Assembly: GCA_027297745.1 (NCBI GenBank)
Contig: JAPUHK010000289.1
Span: 1-35,619, forward strand
Direction: 5' to 3'
DNA: 35,619 nt
Source of the DNA: Planctomycetota bacterium
Lineage (GTDB): Bacteria > Planctomycetota > PLA2
Shown here one piece after another: positions 1-7,352 of this stretch. The position numbers and the translations under genes are program-made. Under the pieces are notes generated by a model. The model was not told where the DNA came from. It saw nothing but the letters and a program-made list of their open reading frames with translations, and did not search any database. How positions within the stretch are numbered: position 1 is the stretch's first letter; every line of letters starts with the position of its first letter.

Positions 1-2
1 AG

Positions 3-440
3 AAGAAGGACAAGGAGCTGCGCAAGGCCGACGAGCTCAAGGCGGCGGGCCTGGAGGCCGCCGGCAAGGGCGTCGTCTCGCGCGTGCGCAAGCGGCTGGT
101 CGAGGAACGGCAGAGCGCCGTCGCGCACTACAAGCGGGCGCGCAAGTACCTGCGCCGCATGCGCCGCATGGACCCGCAGTTCACGGTGCTGGACCGGGAG
201 AAGCTGCGCAAAGAATACGACCGGATCGAGAAGGACATCGTGGCCTGCTACCTGGCGGCCGCGGAGGTCTACCTGGATCAGCGCAACTACAAGCGCGCCG
301 TGCTCTACGTCTACAAGGTGCTCTTGTACGACCCCATCAACGAGCGCGCGCTCGAGATGAAGGCGGAGATCGCCCGAAACCGGATCCACTTCCGCGTGTC
401 GGACATCTCGAACGCCAAGCCGCGCGTCTCGGGCGGCTAG
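3..440 (+). CDS. TPR-like protein, 5' end cut by the window edge
   Basis: The reading frame is open from base 3 to the TAG at 438-440, so the gene begins to the left of the window. A GTG at 84 is only an internal codon, because the frame upstream of it is still charged and protein-like (KKDKELRKADELKAAG). The visible part is helical and strongly basic. Near its end is one unit resembling a tetratricopeptide repeat (AAEVYLDQRNYKRAVLYVYK, then LLYDPINERALEMKAEI), including the typical 'A..Y...NY..A...Y...L..DP.N..AL' spacing. No catalytic motif is seen. TPR units usually mediate protein-protein contacts; the partner is unknown. It converges on ribD with only four bases between the stop codons, and no terminator hairpin fits in that gap. 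Confidence 0.7.
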   Translation, partial: KKDKELRKADELKAAGLEAAGKGVVSRVRKRLVEERQSAVAHYKRARKYLRRMRRMDPQFTVLDREKLRKEYDRIEKDIVACYLAAAEVYLDQRNYKRAVLYVYKVLLYDPINERALEMKAEIARNRIHFRVSDISNAKPRVSGG

Positions 441-444
441 CGCC

Positions 445-1506
445 CTACGGGCGGCGCACGTACCCTTCGACGACCTGGTCCGGATCAAGCGTGTGTACGT
501 ACCGGTGGTCGAGCTCCAGCGCTTCGGTCATGAGCGCGCGCCCGCGCCCGGCGACCGCGGGCAGGGCACCCAGGCCGCCGATCACGCGCGGCGCCACGAA
601 GACCACCAACTGGTCCACCAGGTCTCTGTCCAGCAGCGAGCCGATCAGCTCGCCGCCCCCCTCGATCAGCACGCGCTCGAGGCCGCGGCGGTACAGCTCC
701 TTCAACATGCGGCGCGGATCGACGCGCCCACCCGCTCCCGCCCGCACGACCTCGACGGTGCGCGGCGCCCGGCACTCCTCGGGCGCGAACACGAGAGTGT
801 TGCCGCCGCGCAGGACCCTGGCCTTCGGCGGCAAGCCGCGCCGCCCGCACACGATCACGCGTAGCGGCTGTTTGCCCGCGCCGGAACGGTTCGTCAGGCG
901 GGGGTCGTCGACCCGCACGGTGCGCGCGCCGCACACGATGGCATCCACCCCGGCGCGGAAGGTGGCGTGTGCCCAATCGCGCGACTCTTGCGAGGAGACC
1001 CAGCGCGAGTCGCCGGTGCGGCTGGCGATGCGGCCGTCGAGCGTCATGGCCCACTTGGCGATCACCCAGGGGCGCTTGCGCTCGAGGTGCGTGGCGTACG
1101 GCTCGAGCAACGCACGCACGGCCGCCGGCGCACGCGCCTTCCGCACGCCGATGCCCGCTTCCCTGAGGCGCGCGGGCCCCTTGCCGGTGGTCTGGGGGTT
1201 GGGGTCTATGCAGGCATACACGACCTCCTTCACGAACGCGCGCATCAAGGCCTGGGAGCACGGCGGCGTCTTCCCGTCGTGGTCGCAAGGCTCGAGCGTC
1301 ACGTAGACCGTCGCGCCGCGGGCGTGCTTGCCGGCGCTACGCAGCGCCTCCACCTCGGCGTGCGGTGCCCCCCAGCCGCGGTGCCACCCCTCGCCCACCA
1401 GCCTGCGGCCGCGCACGACCACGCAGCCCACGGGAGGGTTCGGCTCGACGCGCAGGCGGCCGCGCTCCGCCAGCTCGGCGGCGCGCAGGAGCCAGCTATC
1501 CGGCAA
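445..1506 (-). CDS. ribD: Bifunctional riboflavin biosynthesis deaminase/reductase RibD
   Basis: RibD carries out two steps of riboflavin synthesis in the cytoplasm: deamination of the GTP cyclohydrolase II product, then NADPH-dependent reduction of the sugar side chain. The N-terminal deaminase domain (about 1-145) has the zinc motif His49-Ala-Glu51 and the pair Cys74 and Cys83 in EPCDHDGKTPPC. The C-terminal reductase domain (about 147-350) starts with PWVIAKWAMTLDGRIA and has the late EGGGELIGSLL motif. At 353 residues it is full length. The start is a TTG at 1506: an in-frame TGA lies just upstream, and GAGG sits five bases before the TTG. It overlaps the end of miaB by 11 bases and is the last gene of the accessory operon. 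Confidence 0.93.
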   Translation of the reverse strand: MPDSWLLRAAELAERGRLRVEPNPPVGCVVVRGRRLVGEGWHRGWGAPHAEVEALRSAGKHARGATVYVTLEPCDHDGKTPPCSQALMRAFVKEVVYACIDPNPQTTGKGPARLREAGIGVRKARAPAAVRALLEPYATHLERKRPWVIAKWAMTLDGRIASRTGDSRWVSSQESRDWAHATFRAGVDAIVCGARTVRVDDPRLTNRSGAGKQPLRVIVCGRRGLPPKARVLRGGNTLVFAPEECRAPRTVEVVRAGAGGRVDPRRMLKELYRRGLERVLIEGGGELIGSLLDRDLVDQLVVFVAPRVIGGLGALPAVAGRGRALMTEALELDHRYVHTLDPDQVVEGYVRRP

Positions 1507-2809
1507 CCCGGCCTCGGAGGCTCACCGGGCTGCAGGACTCCACGGTCACCTCCACGAGCTCGCCGTGCAGATCCTCCGCGCCCGGGAAATGCAGGATGTG
1601 GTTGCCGCGCGTGCGGCCCGTCAGGACGGCGGGGTCCTTCTTGGACGGCCCTTCCACGAGCACCTCGAAGGTGCGCCCGATCATCGCCTCGTGCTTCTCT
1701 TTCGAGACGCGCTCCTGCGCCTTCAGCAGGCGCAGGTTGCGCGCAGCCTTGACCGCCAGCGGCACATCGTCCTCGAAGTGCTTTTCGCTCGGCGTCCCGG
1801 GACGCGGCGAGTAGCGGAAGATGAAGCTCTGCTGGAAGCGCACCTCCTCGAGCAGGGTCACGCTCTGCTCGAAGTCCTCGTCGGTCTCGCCGGGGAAGCC
1901 CACGATGAAGTCGGCGGCCACCTCGCCCTGCGGGTCCCGCTTGCGGAACTCGTGCACCACCTCGAGGTAGCGCTCCCGCGTGTAGCCGCGCGCCATGCGC
2001 TTGAGCACGCCGTTGGACCCGGACTGGGGCGGGATGTGCAGCGCGCCGCACATCTTGGGCAGCTGCGCCAGGTCGTCCAGCACCTCCAGCTGCATGTCTT
2101 CGGGGTGCGAGGTCACGAAGCGCAGACGCTTGAGCCCCTCCACCTCATGGCAGGCGCGCAGCAGGTAGTGCAGATCCTCCCCTTCGGGCCGGTCCTTGCC
2201 GTAGGAGTCGATGTTCTGGCCGAGCAGCGTGACCTCGACCACGCCGTCCGCCACGAGCCGGCGCACCTCGGCCTCGAGCTCGGATAGCGGCCGGCCCTTC
2301 TCGCGCCCGCGCGTGGCGGGCACGATACAGAACGTACAGCGGTGGTCGCAACCGCGGGAGACGGCGATGAAGGCCCGGTGCGGGTCGCTGCGCACCGTGA
2401 CGTCGCGGTCCGGCGGCGGGCTGTCGAAGCCGATCGAGATCTGCGCTCCCGCCCCCTCGCGCACCGCCTCCGCCAGCCCCACGATGCCGCCGAAGGAGCG
2501 GGCTCCGGCGATCACGTCCACGTACGGCGCGCGGCGGGAGATCTCCTTCCCCATGCGCTCCGCCATGCAGCCGGTGACAGCCAGAACGAGGCCCGGGTTG
2601 CGCTCCTTCAGCCGGCGCAGGCGGCCGAGATGGCTGAAGACCTTTTCCTCCGCGCGCTCGCGCACGGCGCAGGTGTTGATCAGGATCACGTCGGCCGCCT
2701 CGGGCTCGCTCGCAAGCGTGTACCCCGCCTTGCGGAAGGCCGAGGCCATCAACTCGCCGTCGTAGACGTTCATCTGGCAGCCGAAGCTCTGCACCAGCAA
2801 GCGCTTCAC
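1496..2809 (-). CDS. miaB: tRNA (N6-isopentenyl adenosine(37)-C2)-methylthiotransferase MiaB
   Basis: MiaB is a radical SAM enzyme with two iron-sulfur clusters. It adds a methylthio group to i6A37 in tRNAs that read UNN codons. All parts are visible in its 437 residues. The UPF0004 domain has cluster cysteines Cys11, Cys47 and Cys81. The radical SAM domain has the CxxxCxxC motif at Cys154, Cys158 and Cys161 (RGCDHRCTFCIVPATRGRE). A C-terminal TRAM domain covers about 370-435. The start is the GTG at 2809: it overlaps the upstream gene's stop as GTGA, and it places the conserved RLLVQSFGCQMN at the N terminus. A longer frame extends upstream but has no family similarity. RimO or MtaB are less likely because FCIVPxTRGRE is the MiaB form. 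Confidence 0.93.
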   Translation of the reverse strand: MKRLLVQSFGCQMNVYDGELMASAFRKAGYTLASEPEAADVILINTCAVRERAEEKVFSHLGRLRRLKERNPGLVLAVTGCMAERMGKEISRRAPYVDVIAGARSFGGIVGLAEAVREGAGAQISIGFDSPPPDRDVTVRSDPHRAFIAVSRGCDHRCTFCIVPATRGREKGRPLSELEAEVRRLVADGVVEVTLLGQNIDSYGKDRPEGEDLHYLLRACHEVEGLKRLRFVTSHPEDMQLEVLDDLAQLPKMCGALHIPPQSGSNGVLKRMARGYTRERYLEVVHEFRKRDPQGEVAADFIVGFPGETDEDFEQSVTLLEEVRFQQSFIFRYSPRPGTPSEKHFEDDVPLAVKAARNLRLLKAQERVSKEKHEAMIGRTFEVLVEGPSKKDPAVLTGRTRGNHILHFPGAEDLHGELVEVTVESCSPVSLRGRVAG

Positions 2810-3642
2810 GCGTCCTGCTCCTGCAGCGCCTCGAGCGCGCGCAGCTCCTTGCCGGCGCGGTCCACGAGCTTGTCCAGCTCGCGCACGGTATCGCGCACGT
2901 TCGAGGGCCGCGACTCGCCGGAGCGGGCCGGTTTGCTGGCCGCGGCGATGCCCATGCGGGCCGTGTTCAGGGCGTGCTCCAGGAACCCGGCGCGCAGGAA
3001 CGTGCGCGCTGTGACCAGGAAGCCGCCCGCCGCCCCCTCGGCCGGGAACATCTTGCTGAAGAAGCGGGTCAAGCCCGCATCGGAGGAGTCGGGCCACAGG
3101 TCCTTGCGGTACAGGAAAGCCGAACGCACCACGATGTCGTCCTCCTTGAAGCCTGGGAGGAGCACGTCCAGACGCTTTTGCGCGCGCGTAAACAGATCGC
3201 GCACGCGCCGCAGCCGCTGCGGGTAGTACTCGCTGACCTCGCGGAACAGCCGGTTGAACTCGCGCCCGCCCGCATCGCGCGGGAAGTCGCGCACGCTCAA
3301 GTGCTCTTCCTTCAGGATGCTCAGTTCGTGGTAGATCTTCGAGACCTCCATGTCGTAGGGCTCGGAGACGTTGTTGTCGCGGAACAGGGCGTTCGCGATG
3401 CGGCGCAGCTCCTCCACCCGCGTCTCCAGAAGCGCCTCGAGCTGCGGGGTCTCGAACAGCTTGGCGGTCTGCTCGGGGTTGAGCTTGAGATCCTGGCGGG
3501 GCGTGTTGTGCTTCTTGACAAGCCCGGCGATCTTGGCCTCGTAGTGCTTGTAGATCCTTGCGAAGGCGTTGCGGCTCGCGTAGTGCCGCTCCAGGAGCTG
3601 CCAGGCCTGGCCCGGCACGTGATACCTACGCCGGCCGGTCAT
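2806..3642 (-). CDS. Conserved-looking protein of unknown function, coupled to miaB
   Basis: I do not recognise this 278-residue protein. It appears soluble, with no signal peptide or membrane segment. It is rich in charged, helix-forming stretches, such as LEALLETRVEELRRIANALF and the region around 95-150 with its many Glu, Arg and Tyr residues. A more hydrophobic patch follows (about 200-235). The last 30 residues (VRELDKLVDRAGKELRALEA) look like a coiled coil. There is no cysteine cluster, P-loop or other catalytic signature. It starts at the ATG at 3642, which overlaps the stop of the upstream microprotein as ATGA, and it ends overlapping miaB as GTGA. The three genes are therefore almost certainly co-translated, but this does not reveal the role. 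Confidence 0.8.
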   Translation of the reverse strand: MTGRRRYHVPGQAWQLLERHYASRNAFARIYKHYEAKIAGLVKKHNTPRQDLKLNPEQTAKLFETPQLEALLETRVEELRRIANALFRDNNVSEPYDMEVSKIYHELSILKEEHLSVRDFPRDAGGREFNRLFREVSEYYPQRLRRVRDLFTRAQKRLDVLLPGFKEDDIVVRSAFLYRKDLWPDSSDAGLTRFFSKMFPAEGAAGGFLVTARTFLRAGFLEHALNTARMGIAAASKPARSGESRPSNVRDTVRELDKLVDRAGKELRALEALQEQDA

Positions 3643-3767
3643 GCCGAGCCCTCCCCGCCAGTCTCGCCGGCGCTGTCCTCGGGAACACGGGCGGCCAGGC
3701 GGTCTACGAAATACAGCACCAGCAGGAACAGCACCAGATAGAGGACGGACCCTACGAGCGTGGACAT
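3639..3767 (-). CDS. 42-residue single-pass membrane microprotein
   Basis: This is a short ATG frame of 42 codons plus TGA. Residues 4-21 (LVGSVLYLVLFLLVLYFV) form one uninterrupted hydrophobic helix. It is followed by DRLAARVPEDSAGETGGEGS, an acidic, flexible tail probably on the cytoplasmic side or facing the next protein. The stop overlaps the ATG of the downstream 278-residue gene in a four-base ATGA, the same spacing as the other junctions of this operon, which is the main reason to believe it is translated. The ribosome-binding site is weak (AGAG close to the ATG). The start lies 14 bases from the end of the MITE-like element, so its promoter may lie in or beyond that element. The function is unknown. 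Confidence 0.6.
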   Translation of the reverse strand: MSTLVGSVLYLVLFLLVLYFVDRLAARVPEDSAGETGGEGSA

Positions 3768-3780
3768 GCTCTGAATTCTA

Positions 3781-3975
3781 AGGGTTTGTCCGGAAATCCA
3801 TCTCAAGACCGGGGCCGGGCTCGAGGCGCCGTCGGAGCCATGGCCGCCCGAGAGACAAGCCTGGCGGCGGCGCGTCCCCGACGCCGTATCGACGGAGAGA
3901 TACGTCTAGGCGCGCGCGATACAGCCAGGCGCCGCCGCAGCCGGCCGAACCTACATGGGTTTTCAGACAGACCCT
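3781..3975. mobile_element. MITE-like element with terminal inverted repeats and TA flanks
   Basis: The 195-bp stretch begins with AGGGTTTGTCCGGAAATCCA (3781-3800, then T). It ends with the near-perfect inverse, which read on the minus strand is AGGGTCTGTCTGAAAACCCA plus T. The 21-base ends match at 17 positions and all four differences are transitions. TA stands immediately outside both ends (3779-3780 and 3976-3977), as expected from duplication of a TA target by IS630/Tc1-mariner-type or some IS5-type transposases. The inside encodes no plausible transposase. It is partly self-complementary (for example CGTATC and GATACG around a short loop, and GGCGGCGGCGC against GCGCCGCCG), so the whole element could fold into one long hairpin. 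It sits 63 bases after rplQ. I infer a non-autonomous element; the family is not settled. Confidence 0.65.
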
Positions 3976-4038
3976 TAGGGTTATCCCCGGCTGCCATCGG
4001 CTGCCGGCCGTTAGACCGCCAGATCGACATGGGGCCGG

Positions 4039-4509
4039 CTACTTGGCGGAAGCTGCCTTTTTCCGCTTCTTCTTGCCCTCTTCGGGCTCGGGCGTCTCCT
4101 CCACGAGGGGCGGATCGACCAGCTCGAAAAGGGCGCGCGAGGCGTTGTCGCCGAGGCGGTTGCCGCTCAGCCTGAGGATGCGCGTGTAGCCGCCGGGCCG
4201 CTCGCGGACCGCTGGCGCCACGACGTCGAACAGCCGCTTCACGGCGCCCTTGGTCGGCAGCGAGCGGGCCGCCAGGCGCACCGCGTGCAGATAGGCCGCC
4301 TTGCCTTCGGCGTCGCCCTCGCCGCGCGCGACGTTGCCCTTGCGCGCCAGCGTGATCAACCGCTCCGCGATCGGACGGAAGGCCTTGGCCTTGGGCATCG
4401 TCGTGGTCACACGTCCGTGCTCGAACAGCGACGCGATCAGGTTGCGCCCCATCGCCCGCTGATGCGGACCGCTTACGTGGAGCCTGCCCTTGCGCCACCG
4501 GTGACGCAT
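4039..4509 (-). CDS. rplQ: 50S ribosomal protein L17
   Basis: L17 is a large-subunit protein near the exit tunnel and the last gene of the alpha cluster. The N-terminal core is typical: RHRWRKGRLHVSGPHQRAMG, then NLIASLFEHGRVTTTMPKAK, and the GGYTRILRLSGNRLGDNA block near residue 110. At 156 residues it is longer than the usual 115-130, because it ends in an acidic and then lysine-rich tail (EETPEPEEGKKKRKKAASAK). The ATG directly abuts the rpoA stop, as in the common rpsM-rpsK-rpsD-rpoA-rplQ order. The 63 bases after its stop hold an imperfect repeat (GGCTGCC twice) but no clear terminator with a T run. Confidence 0.95.
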   Translation of the reverse strand: MRHRWRKGRLHVSGPHQRAMGRNLIASLFEHGRVTTTMPKAKAFRPIAERLITLARKGNVARGEGDAEGKAAYLHAVRLAARSLPTKGAVKRLFDVVAPAVRERPGGYTRILRLSGNRLGDNASRALFELVDPPLVEETPEPEEGKKKRKKAASAK

Positions 4510-5541
4510 CTACTCCTCGCTCTCCGCGCCACCCTGTGCGACGAGCGCTTCCACGTCCATCTCCAGGGCGAGCCCGGTGCCGATGAGCTTTTGCTGCACC
4601 TCGCGCAAAGAGGTCTGGCCGAAGTTCTTGAAGTTCAGCAGGTCAGCCTCGCTGAGGCGCACCAGGTCGCCGATCGTGCGCACGTTCTCCACCTCGAGGC
4701 AGTTGCTGGCGCGCACAGAGAGGTCCAGGTCCGAGATCGGCAGGGCCATCCGGTCGCGCAGCTCGAGCTGCTCCTGCGGCACGGGCTCCGGCAGCTCGAA
4801 CTCCGGCTCCTGCGGCACGGCCGCGGCCACGACTTCGGCGCCAGGCATGCCGTGCTGGACGAAGGGGTTCAGGTGCTTGCGGTAGATCTTGCTGGCCTCG
4901 ACCAGCGCGTCCGCGGGGCTGATCGTACCGTCGGTCCAGATTTCCAGGATGAGCTTGTCGTACGTGGTGACCTTGCCCACGCGGGTGTTTTCGGTGCGGT
5001 AGCGGACGCGCAGCACCGGGCTGAAGATCGCGTCGATCGGAATCACGCCGATCTCCTGCTCCTCGCCGGTGTTCTCCTCCGCCGTAGCGTAGCCGCGCCC
5101 GCGGCGGGCGGTCAGCTCGCAATAGAACTCCCCGTCCTCCGCCAGCGTGGCTATGTGCAGCTCGGGGTTGACGATCTCCGCGCCCGGGTCGCAGATCACG
5201 TCGGCGCCGGTCACGGCACCCTTCGTGTTGCGCTCGATCCGCAACGTGACGTCCCCGTCCCGGTGCAGCCTCACGAGCACCTGCTTCAGGTTGAGGATGA
5301 CGTCCGTCATGTCCTCGACCATGTGGGGCAGGGCCGTGAACTCGTGCAGCACGCCCTTGATCTTGACCGTGGTGATGGCCGAGCCCTCGATGGACGAGAG
5401 CAGGACCCGCCTCAGGCCGTTGCCGACCGTAGTCCCGAAGCCCCGCTCGAACGGCTCCGCGTTGAAGCGGCCGTAAACCGCCGTAGCCTCTTCCGTGACC
5501 ACACGGGTCGGTAGCTCGAGGTTCCTCCAGCGAATGCGCAT
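4510..5541 (-). CDS. rpoA: DNA-directed RNA polymerase subunit alpha
   Basis: RpoA dimerises to nucleate assembly of the polymerase core, and its C-terminal domain contacts promoter DNA and activators. The N-terminal domain (about 1-230) has the family motif GFGTTVGNGLRRVLLSSIEG and later PFVQHGMPG near its end. A linker rich in Pro, Glu and Gln separates it from the alpha-CTD (about 268-330), which includes LSVRASNCLEVENVRTIGDL with the DNA-contacting Arg of the helix-hairpin-helix fold. The 343-residue length is normal. An A/G-rich stretch with GGAGG precedes the ATG in the short rpsD-rpoA gap. It stops directly at the start codon of rplQ. Confidence 0.97.
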   Translation of the reverse strand: MRIRWRNLELPTRVVTEEATAVYGRFNAEPFERGFGTTVGNGLRRVLLSSIEGSAITTVKIKGVLHEFTALPHMVEDMTDVILNLKQVLVRLHRDGDVTLRIERNTKGAVTGADVICDPGAEIVNPELHIATLAEDGEFYCELTARRGRGYATAEENTGEEQEIGVIPIDAIFSPVLRVRYRTENTRVGKVTTYDKLILEIWTDGTISPADALVEASKIYRKHLNPFVQHGMPGAEVVAAAVPQEPEFELPEPVPQEQLELRDRMALPISDLDLSVRASNCLEVENVRTIGDLVRLSEADLLNFKNFGQTSLREVQQKLIGTGLALEMDVEALVAQGGAESEE

Positions 5542-5560
5542 CTAGGCCTTCTCCTCCGCG

Positions 5561-6187
5561 TCAGCGCGAGCAGTACTCGACAACCAGGTTCTCGTTGATA
5601 GGCAACATCACGTCTTCGCGGCCCGGCACGGCGACCACCTTGCCCGAGGGCGGGTCATCCGTCCTCTGCAGCCACGACGGGACACGGGCCTGCAGCCCGA
5701 TGTCCAGGCTTTCTTTGGCCAGCTTCTGGCTGCGCTCCCGCGGATGCACCGTGATGGCATCTCCGACCCGCACGACGTACGAGGGGATGTCCATGCGGCG
5801 CCCGTTCACCCGCACATGACCGTGGGCGATCATCTGCCGGGCCGCGGGACGCGAGGGCGCGAAACCGAGCACCGCCACCACGTTCATGAGCCGACGCTCC
5901 AGCAACTGCAACAGGTTCTCTCCGGTGTTGCCGCGCATGCGCGAAGCCTCGGCGAAGACCTTGCGGAACTGCGTGTCACTCAGGCCGTACACGCGCTTGA
6001 CCTTCTGGGTCTCGCGCAGCTTCAGCCCGAAATCGGAGATCTTCTGGCGCCGCCAGACGTGCGATCCCGGCGGATACTCGCGCTTCTTCACGGCGCACTT
6101 GACCGTGAAACAGCGGGAGCCCTTCAGGTAGAGTTGCACGCCTTCGCGGCGGCAGAGCTTGCAAACGGATTGGAAAGTACGCGCCAT
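5561..6187 (-). CDS. rpsD: 30S ribosomal protein S4, zinc-binding form
   Basis: S4 is a primary 16S rRNA-binding protein that nucleates 30S assembly. In many bacteria it also represses its own operon. The N terminus has four cysteines in zinc-ribbon spacing (Cys9, Cys12, Cys26, Cys31) followed by KKREYPPG, so this is the zinc-containing version that needs no zinc-free paralogue. The S4 RNA-binding domain lies around 95-155 (LERRLMNVVAVLGFAPSRPA, then ARQMIAHGHVRVNGRR). The 208-residue length is standard. In the 61-base gap to rpsK upstream I see only a poor promoter-like match (GTGACG and TAAATT), too weak to annotate. Confidence 0.96.
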   Translation of the reverse strand: MARTFQSVCKLCRREGVQLYLKGSRCFTVKCAVKKREYPPGSHVWRRQKISDFGLKLRETQKVKRVYGLSDTQFRKVFAEASRMRGNTGENLLQLLERRLMNVVAVLGFAPSRPAARQMIAHGHVRVNGRRMDIPSYVVRVGDAITVHPRERSQKLAKESLDIGLQARVPSWLQRTDDPPSGKVVAVPGREDVMLPINENLVVEYCSR

Positions 6188-6248
6188 GGTGGTAGTGGTG
6201 AAACCGAATCCCTCAATTTAGCTCCCCGGTCAACAACCGTCACGGGTC

Positions 6249-6629
6249 CTAGACCCGCCTCCTCTTCTTGGGCCGGCAGCCGTTATGGGGCAGGGGCGTC
6301 ACGTCAGAGATGCTGCGGACCTTGAGGCCCCGGGCCTGCAGGGACCGGACGGCCGATTCGCGGCCGGCGCCGGGGCCCTTGACCCGCACCTCGATCTCCC
6401 GCACCCCCATCTTCATGGCCGCGTCCGCGCACCGCTCGGCCGCCCGCTGGGCGGCGAAGGGGGTGGACTTGCGTGAGCCCTTGAAGCCGATGCTGCCCGC
6501 CGAGGCCCAGCACAGCGTCTGCCCCGCCGGGTCTGCGATGGTGATGATCGTGTTGTTGAACGTTGCCTTGATGAAGGCGGTGGCCTTCGGAACGTTGCGC
6601 TTGATCTTCTTCTTCTTGCCCGTTGCCAT
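6249..6629 (-). CDS. rpsK: 30S ribosomal protein S11
   Basis: S11 sits on the 30S platform and contacts the mRNA-tRNA region near the E site. The conserved blocks are clear: [18 protein letters not shown], the [18 protein letters not shown] stretch, [15 protein letters not shown], and the C-terminal [16 protein letters not shown]. At 126 residues it is the normal size, starting with the lysine-rich [13 protein letters not shown]. Three bases separate it from rpsM upstream, so it is surely translated from the same message. Confidence 0.97.
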   Translation of the reverse strand: MATGKKKKIKRNVPKATAFIKATFNNTIITIADPAGQTLCWASAGSIGFKGSRKSTPFAAQRAAERCADAAMKMGVREIEVRVKGPGAGRESAVRSLQARGLKVRSISDVTPLPHNGCRPKKRRRV

Positions 6630-6632
6630 GGC

Positions 6633-7013
6633 CTACTTTCCTTTAACGCTCTTCCTCCCGGCGACCGTCTTGCGCGGGCCCTTGCGCGTGCGCGCGTTCG
6701 TGCGCGTGCGCTGCCCCCGGGCCGGAAGGCCCCGGCGGTGCCGCAGGCCGCGGTAGCTGCCGATGTCCTTGAGCCGCTGGATGTTGGTGGCCACCTGGCG
6801 GCGCAACTGGCCCTCCACCACGTGGTTCTTCTCGATCTCGGCGGCGATCCGCGCCACGTTCTCCTCGCTCAGGTCGCGGGCGCGCAGCGTCGGATCGATG
6901 CCGCAGGCGTCCAAGATCTTGTAGGCCTGCACCGGCCCCACGCCGAAGATGTACCTCAGCGCGATGCCGACACGCTTGTCGGCGGGAATGTCGACTCCAA
7001 CCACACGCGGCAT
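6633..7013 (-). CDS. rpsM: 30S ribosomal protein S13
   Basis: S13 lies in the 30S head, forms an intersubunit bridge and touches P-site tRNA with its basic tail. Its hallmarks are present: [33 protein letters not shown] (helix-hairpin-helix), and the C-terminal [20 protein letters not shown] followed by a basic end. It has 126 residues. It follows rpmJ after four bases, matching the typical infA-rpmJ-rpsM order. Confidence 0.97.
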   Translation of the reverse strand: MPRVVGVDIPADKRVGIALRYIFGVGPVQAYKILDACGIDPTLRARDLSEENVARIAAEIEKNHVVEGQLRRQVATNIQRLKDIGSYRGLRHRRGLPARGQRTRTNARTRKGPRKTVAGRKSVKGK

Positions 7014-7017
7014 GTGC

Positions 7018-7131
7018 TTACCCCTGCCTCTGCTTGTGACGCTTGTTCGTGCAGATCACCCGGACCACACCCTTGCGGCGGATGATCTTGCAGTGCTCAC
7101 AAAGACGCCGGACGGACGTACGAACCTTCAT
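7018..7131 (-). CDS. rpmJ: 50S ribosomal protein L36, zinc-binding form
   Basis: L36 is the smallest large-subunit protein. The 37 residues carry the complete zinc knuckle Cys11, Cys14, Cys27 and His32 ([12 protein letters not shown] to [12 protein letters not shown]). The ATG at 7131 overlaps the infA stop as ATGA and is preceded by a purine-rich GGGGGAGGGTGGAG. That decides the start over a longer in-frame extension. Confidence 0.95.
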   Translation of the reverse strand: MKVRTSVRRLCEHCKIIRRKGVVRVICTNKRHKQRQG

Positions 7132-7352
7132 GACTCCACCCTCCCCCGGGCCTCCGTGGCCGCTACGATGCGGCCCTTCGAAGGATCGAGCGGGGAAATC
7201 TCGACCGAAACGGTAGCGCCGGGCAACAGGCGCACGACCTGCAGGCGCATCTCGCCGGATACATGGCAGTGAACGGCGCCGGCCTCCTCGACCTCGCACA
7301 CGAAGCGCGAGTTGGGCAGGACCTCCAGGATGCGCCCCGGCTTGCGGCTCAT
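7128..7352 (-). CDS. infA: Translation initiation factor IF-1
   Basis: IF-1 is an OB-fold protein that binds the 30S A site and helps IF-2 and IF-3 during initiation. The 74-residue frame starts at the ATG overlapping the map stop (ATGA) and shows [39 protein letters not shown] and [15 protein letters not shown]. These correspond to the usual 'G.V.E.LPN..F.V' and 'V...G..V.VE.SPYDL.KGRI' blocks. The common Tyr-Asp-Leu of the last block is Leu-Asp-Pro here. The N terminus also lacks the usual MAKED.IE leader and begins directly at MSRKPGRI. Its position between map and rpmJ is the standard one. Confidence 0.9.
   Translation of the reverse strand: MSRKPGRILEVLPNSRFVCEVEEAGAVHCHVSGEMRLQVVRLLPGATVSVEISPLDPSKGRIVAATEARGRVES

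Noticed and set aside
84-440. GTG at 84 as the start of the left-edge gene
   Set aside because: The frame stays open and protein-like to the window edge, so the true start is outside.
3768-4038. The MITE-like hairpin or the GGCTGCC repeat as a rho-independent terminator of rplQ
   Set aside because: No T run follows any stem on the minus strand, and the TA flanks and terminal match suit a mobile element better.
6188-6248. Promoter in the rpsK-rpsD gap (TTGACC, or GTGACG with TAAATT)
   Set aside because: TTGACC has no -10 at a suitable distance and the other pair is only 4 of 6 at both boxes.
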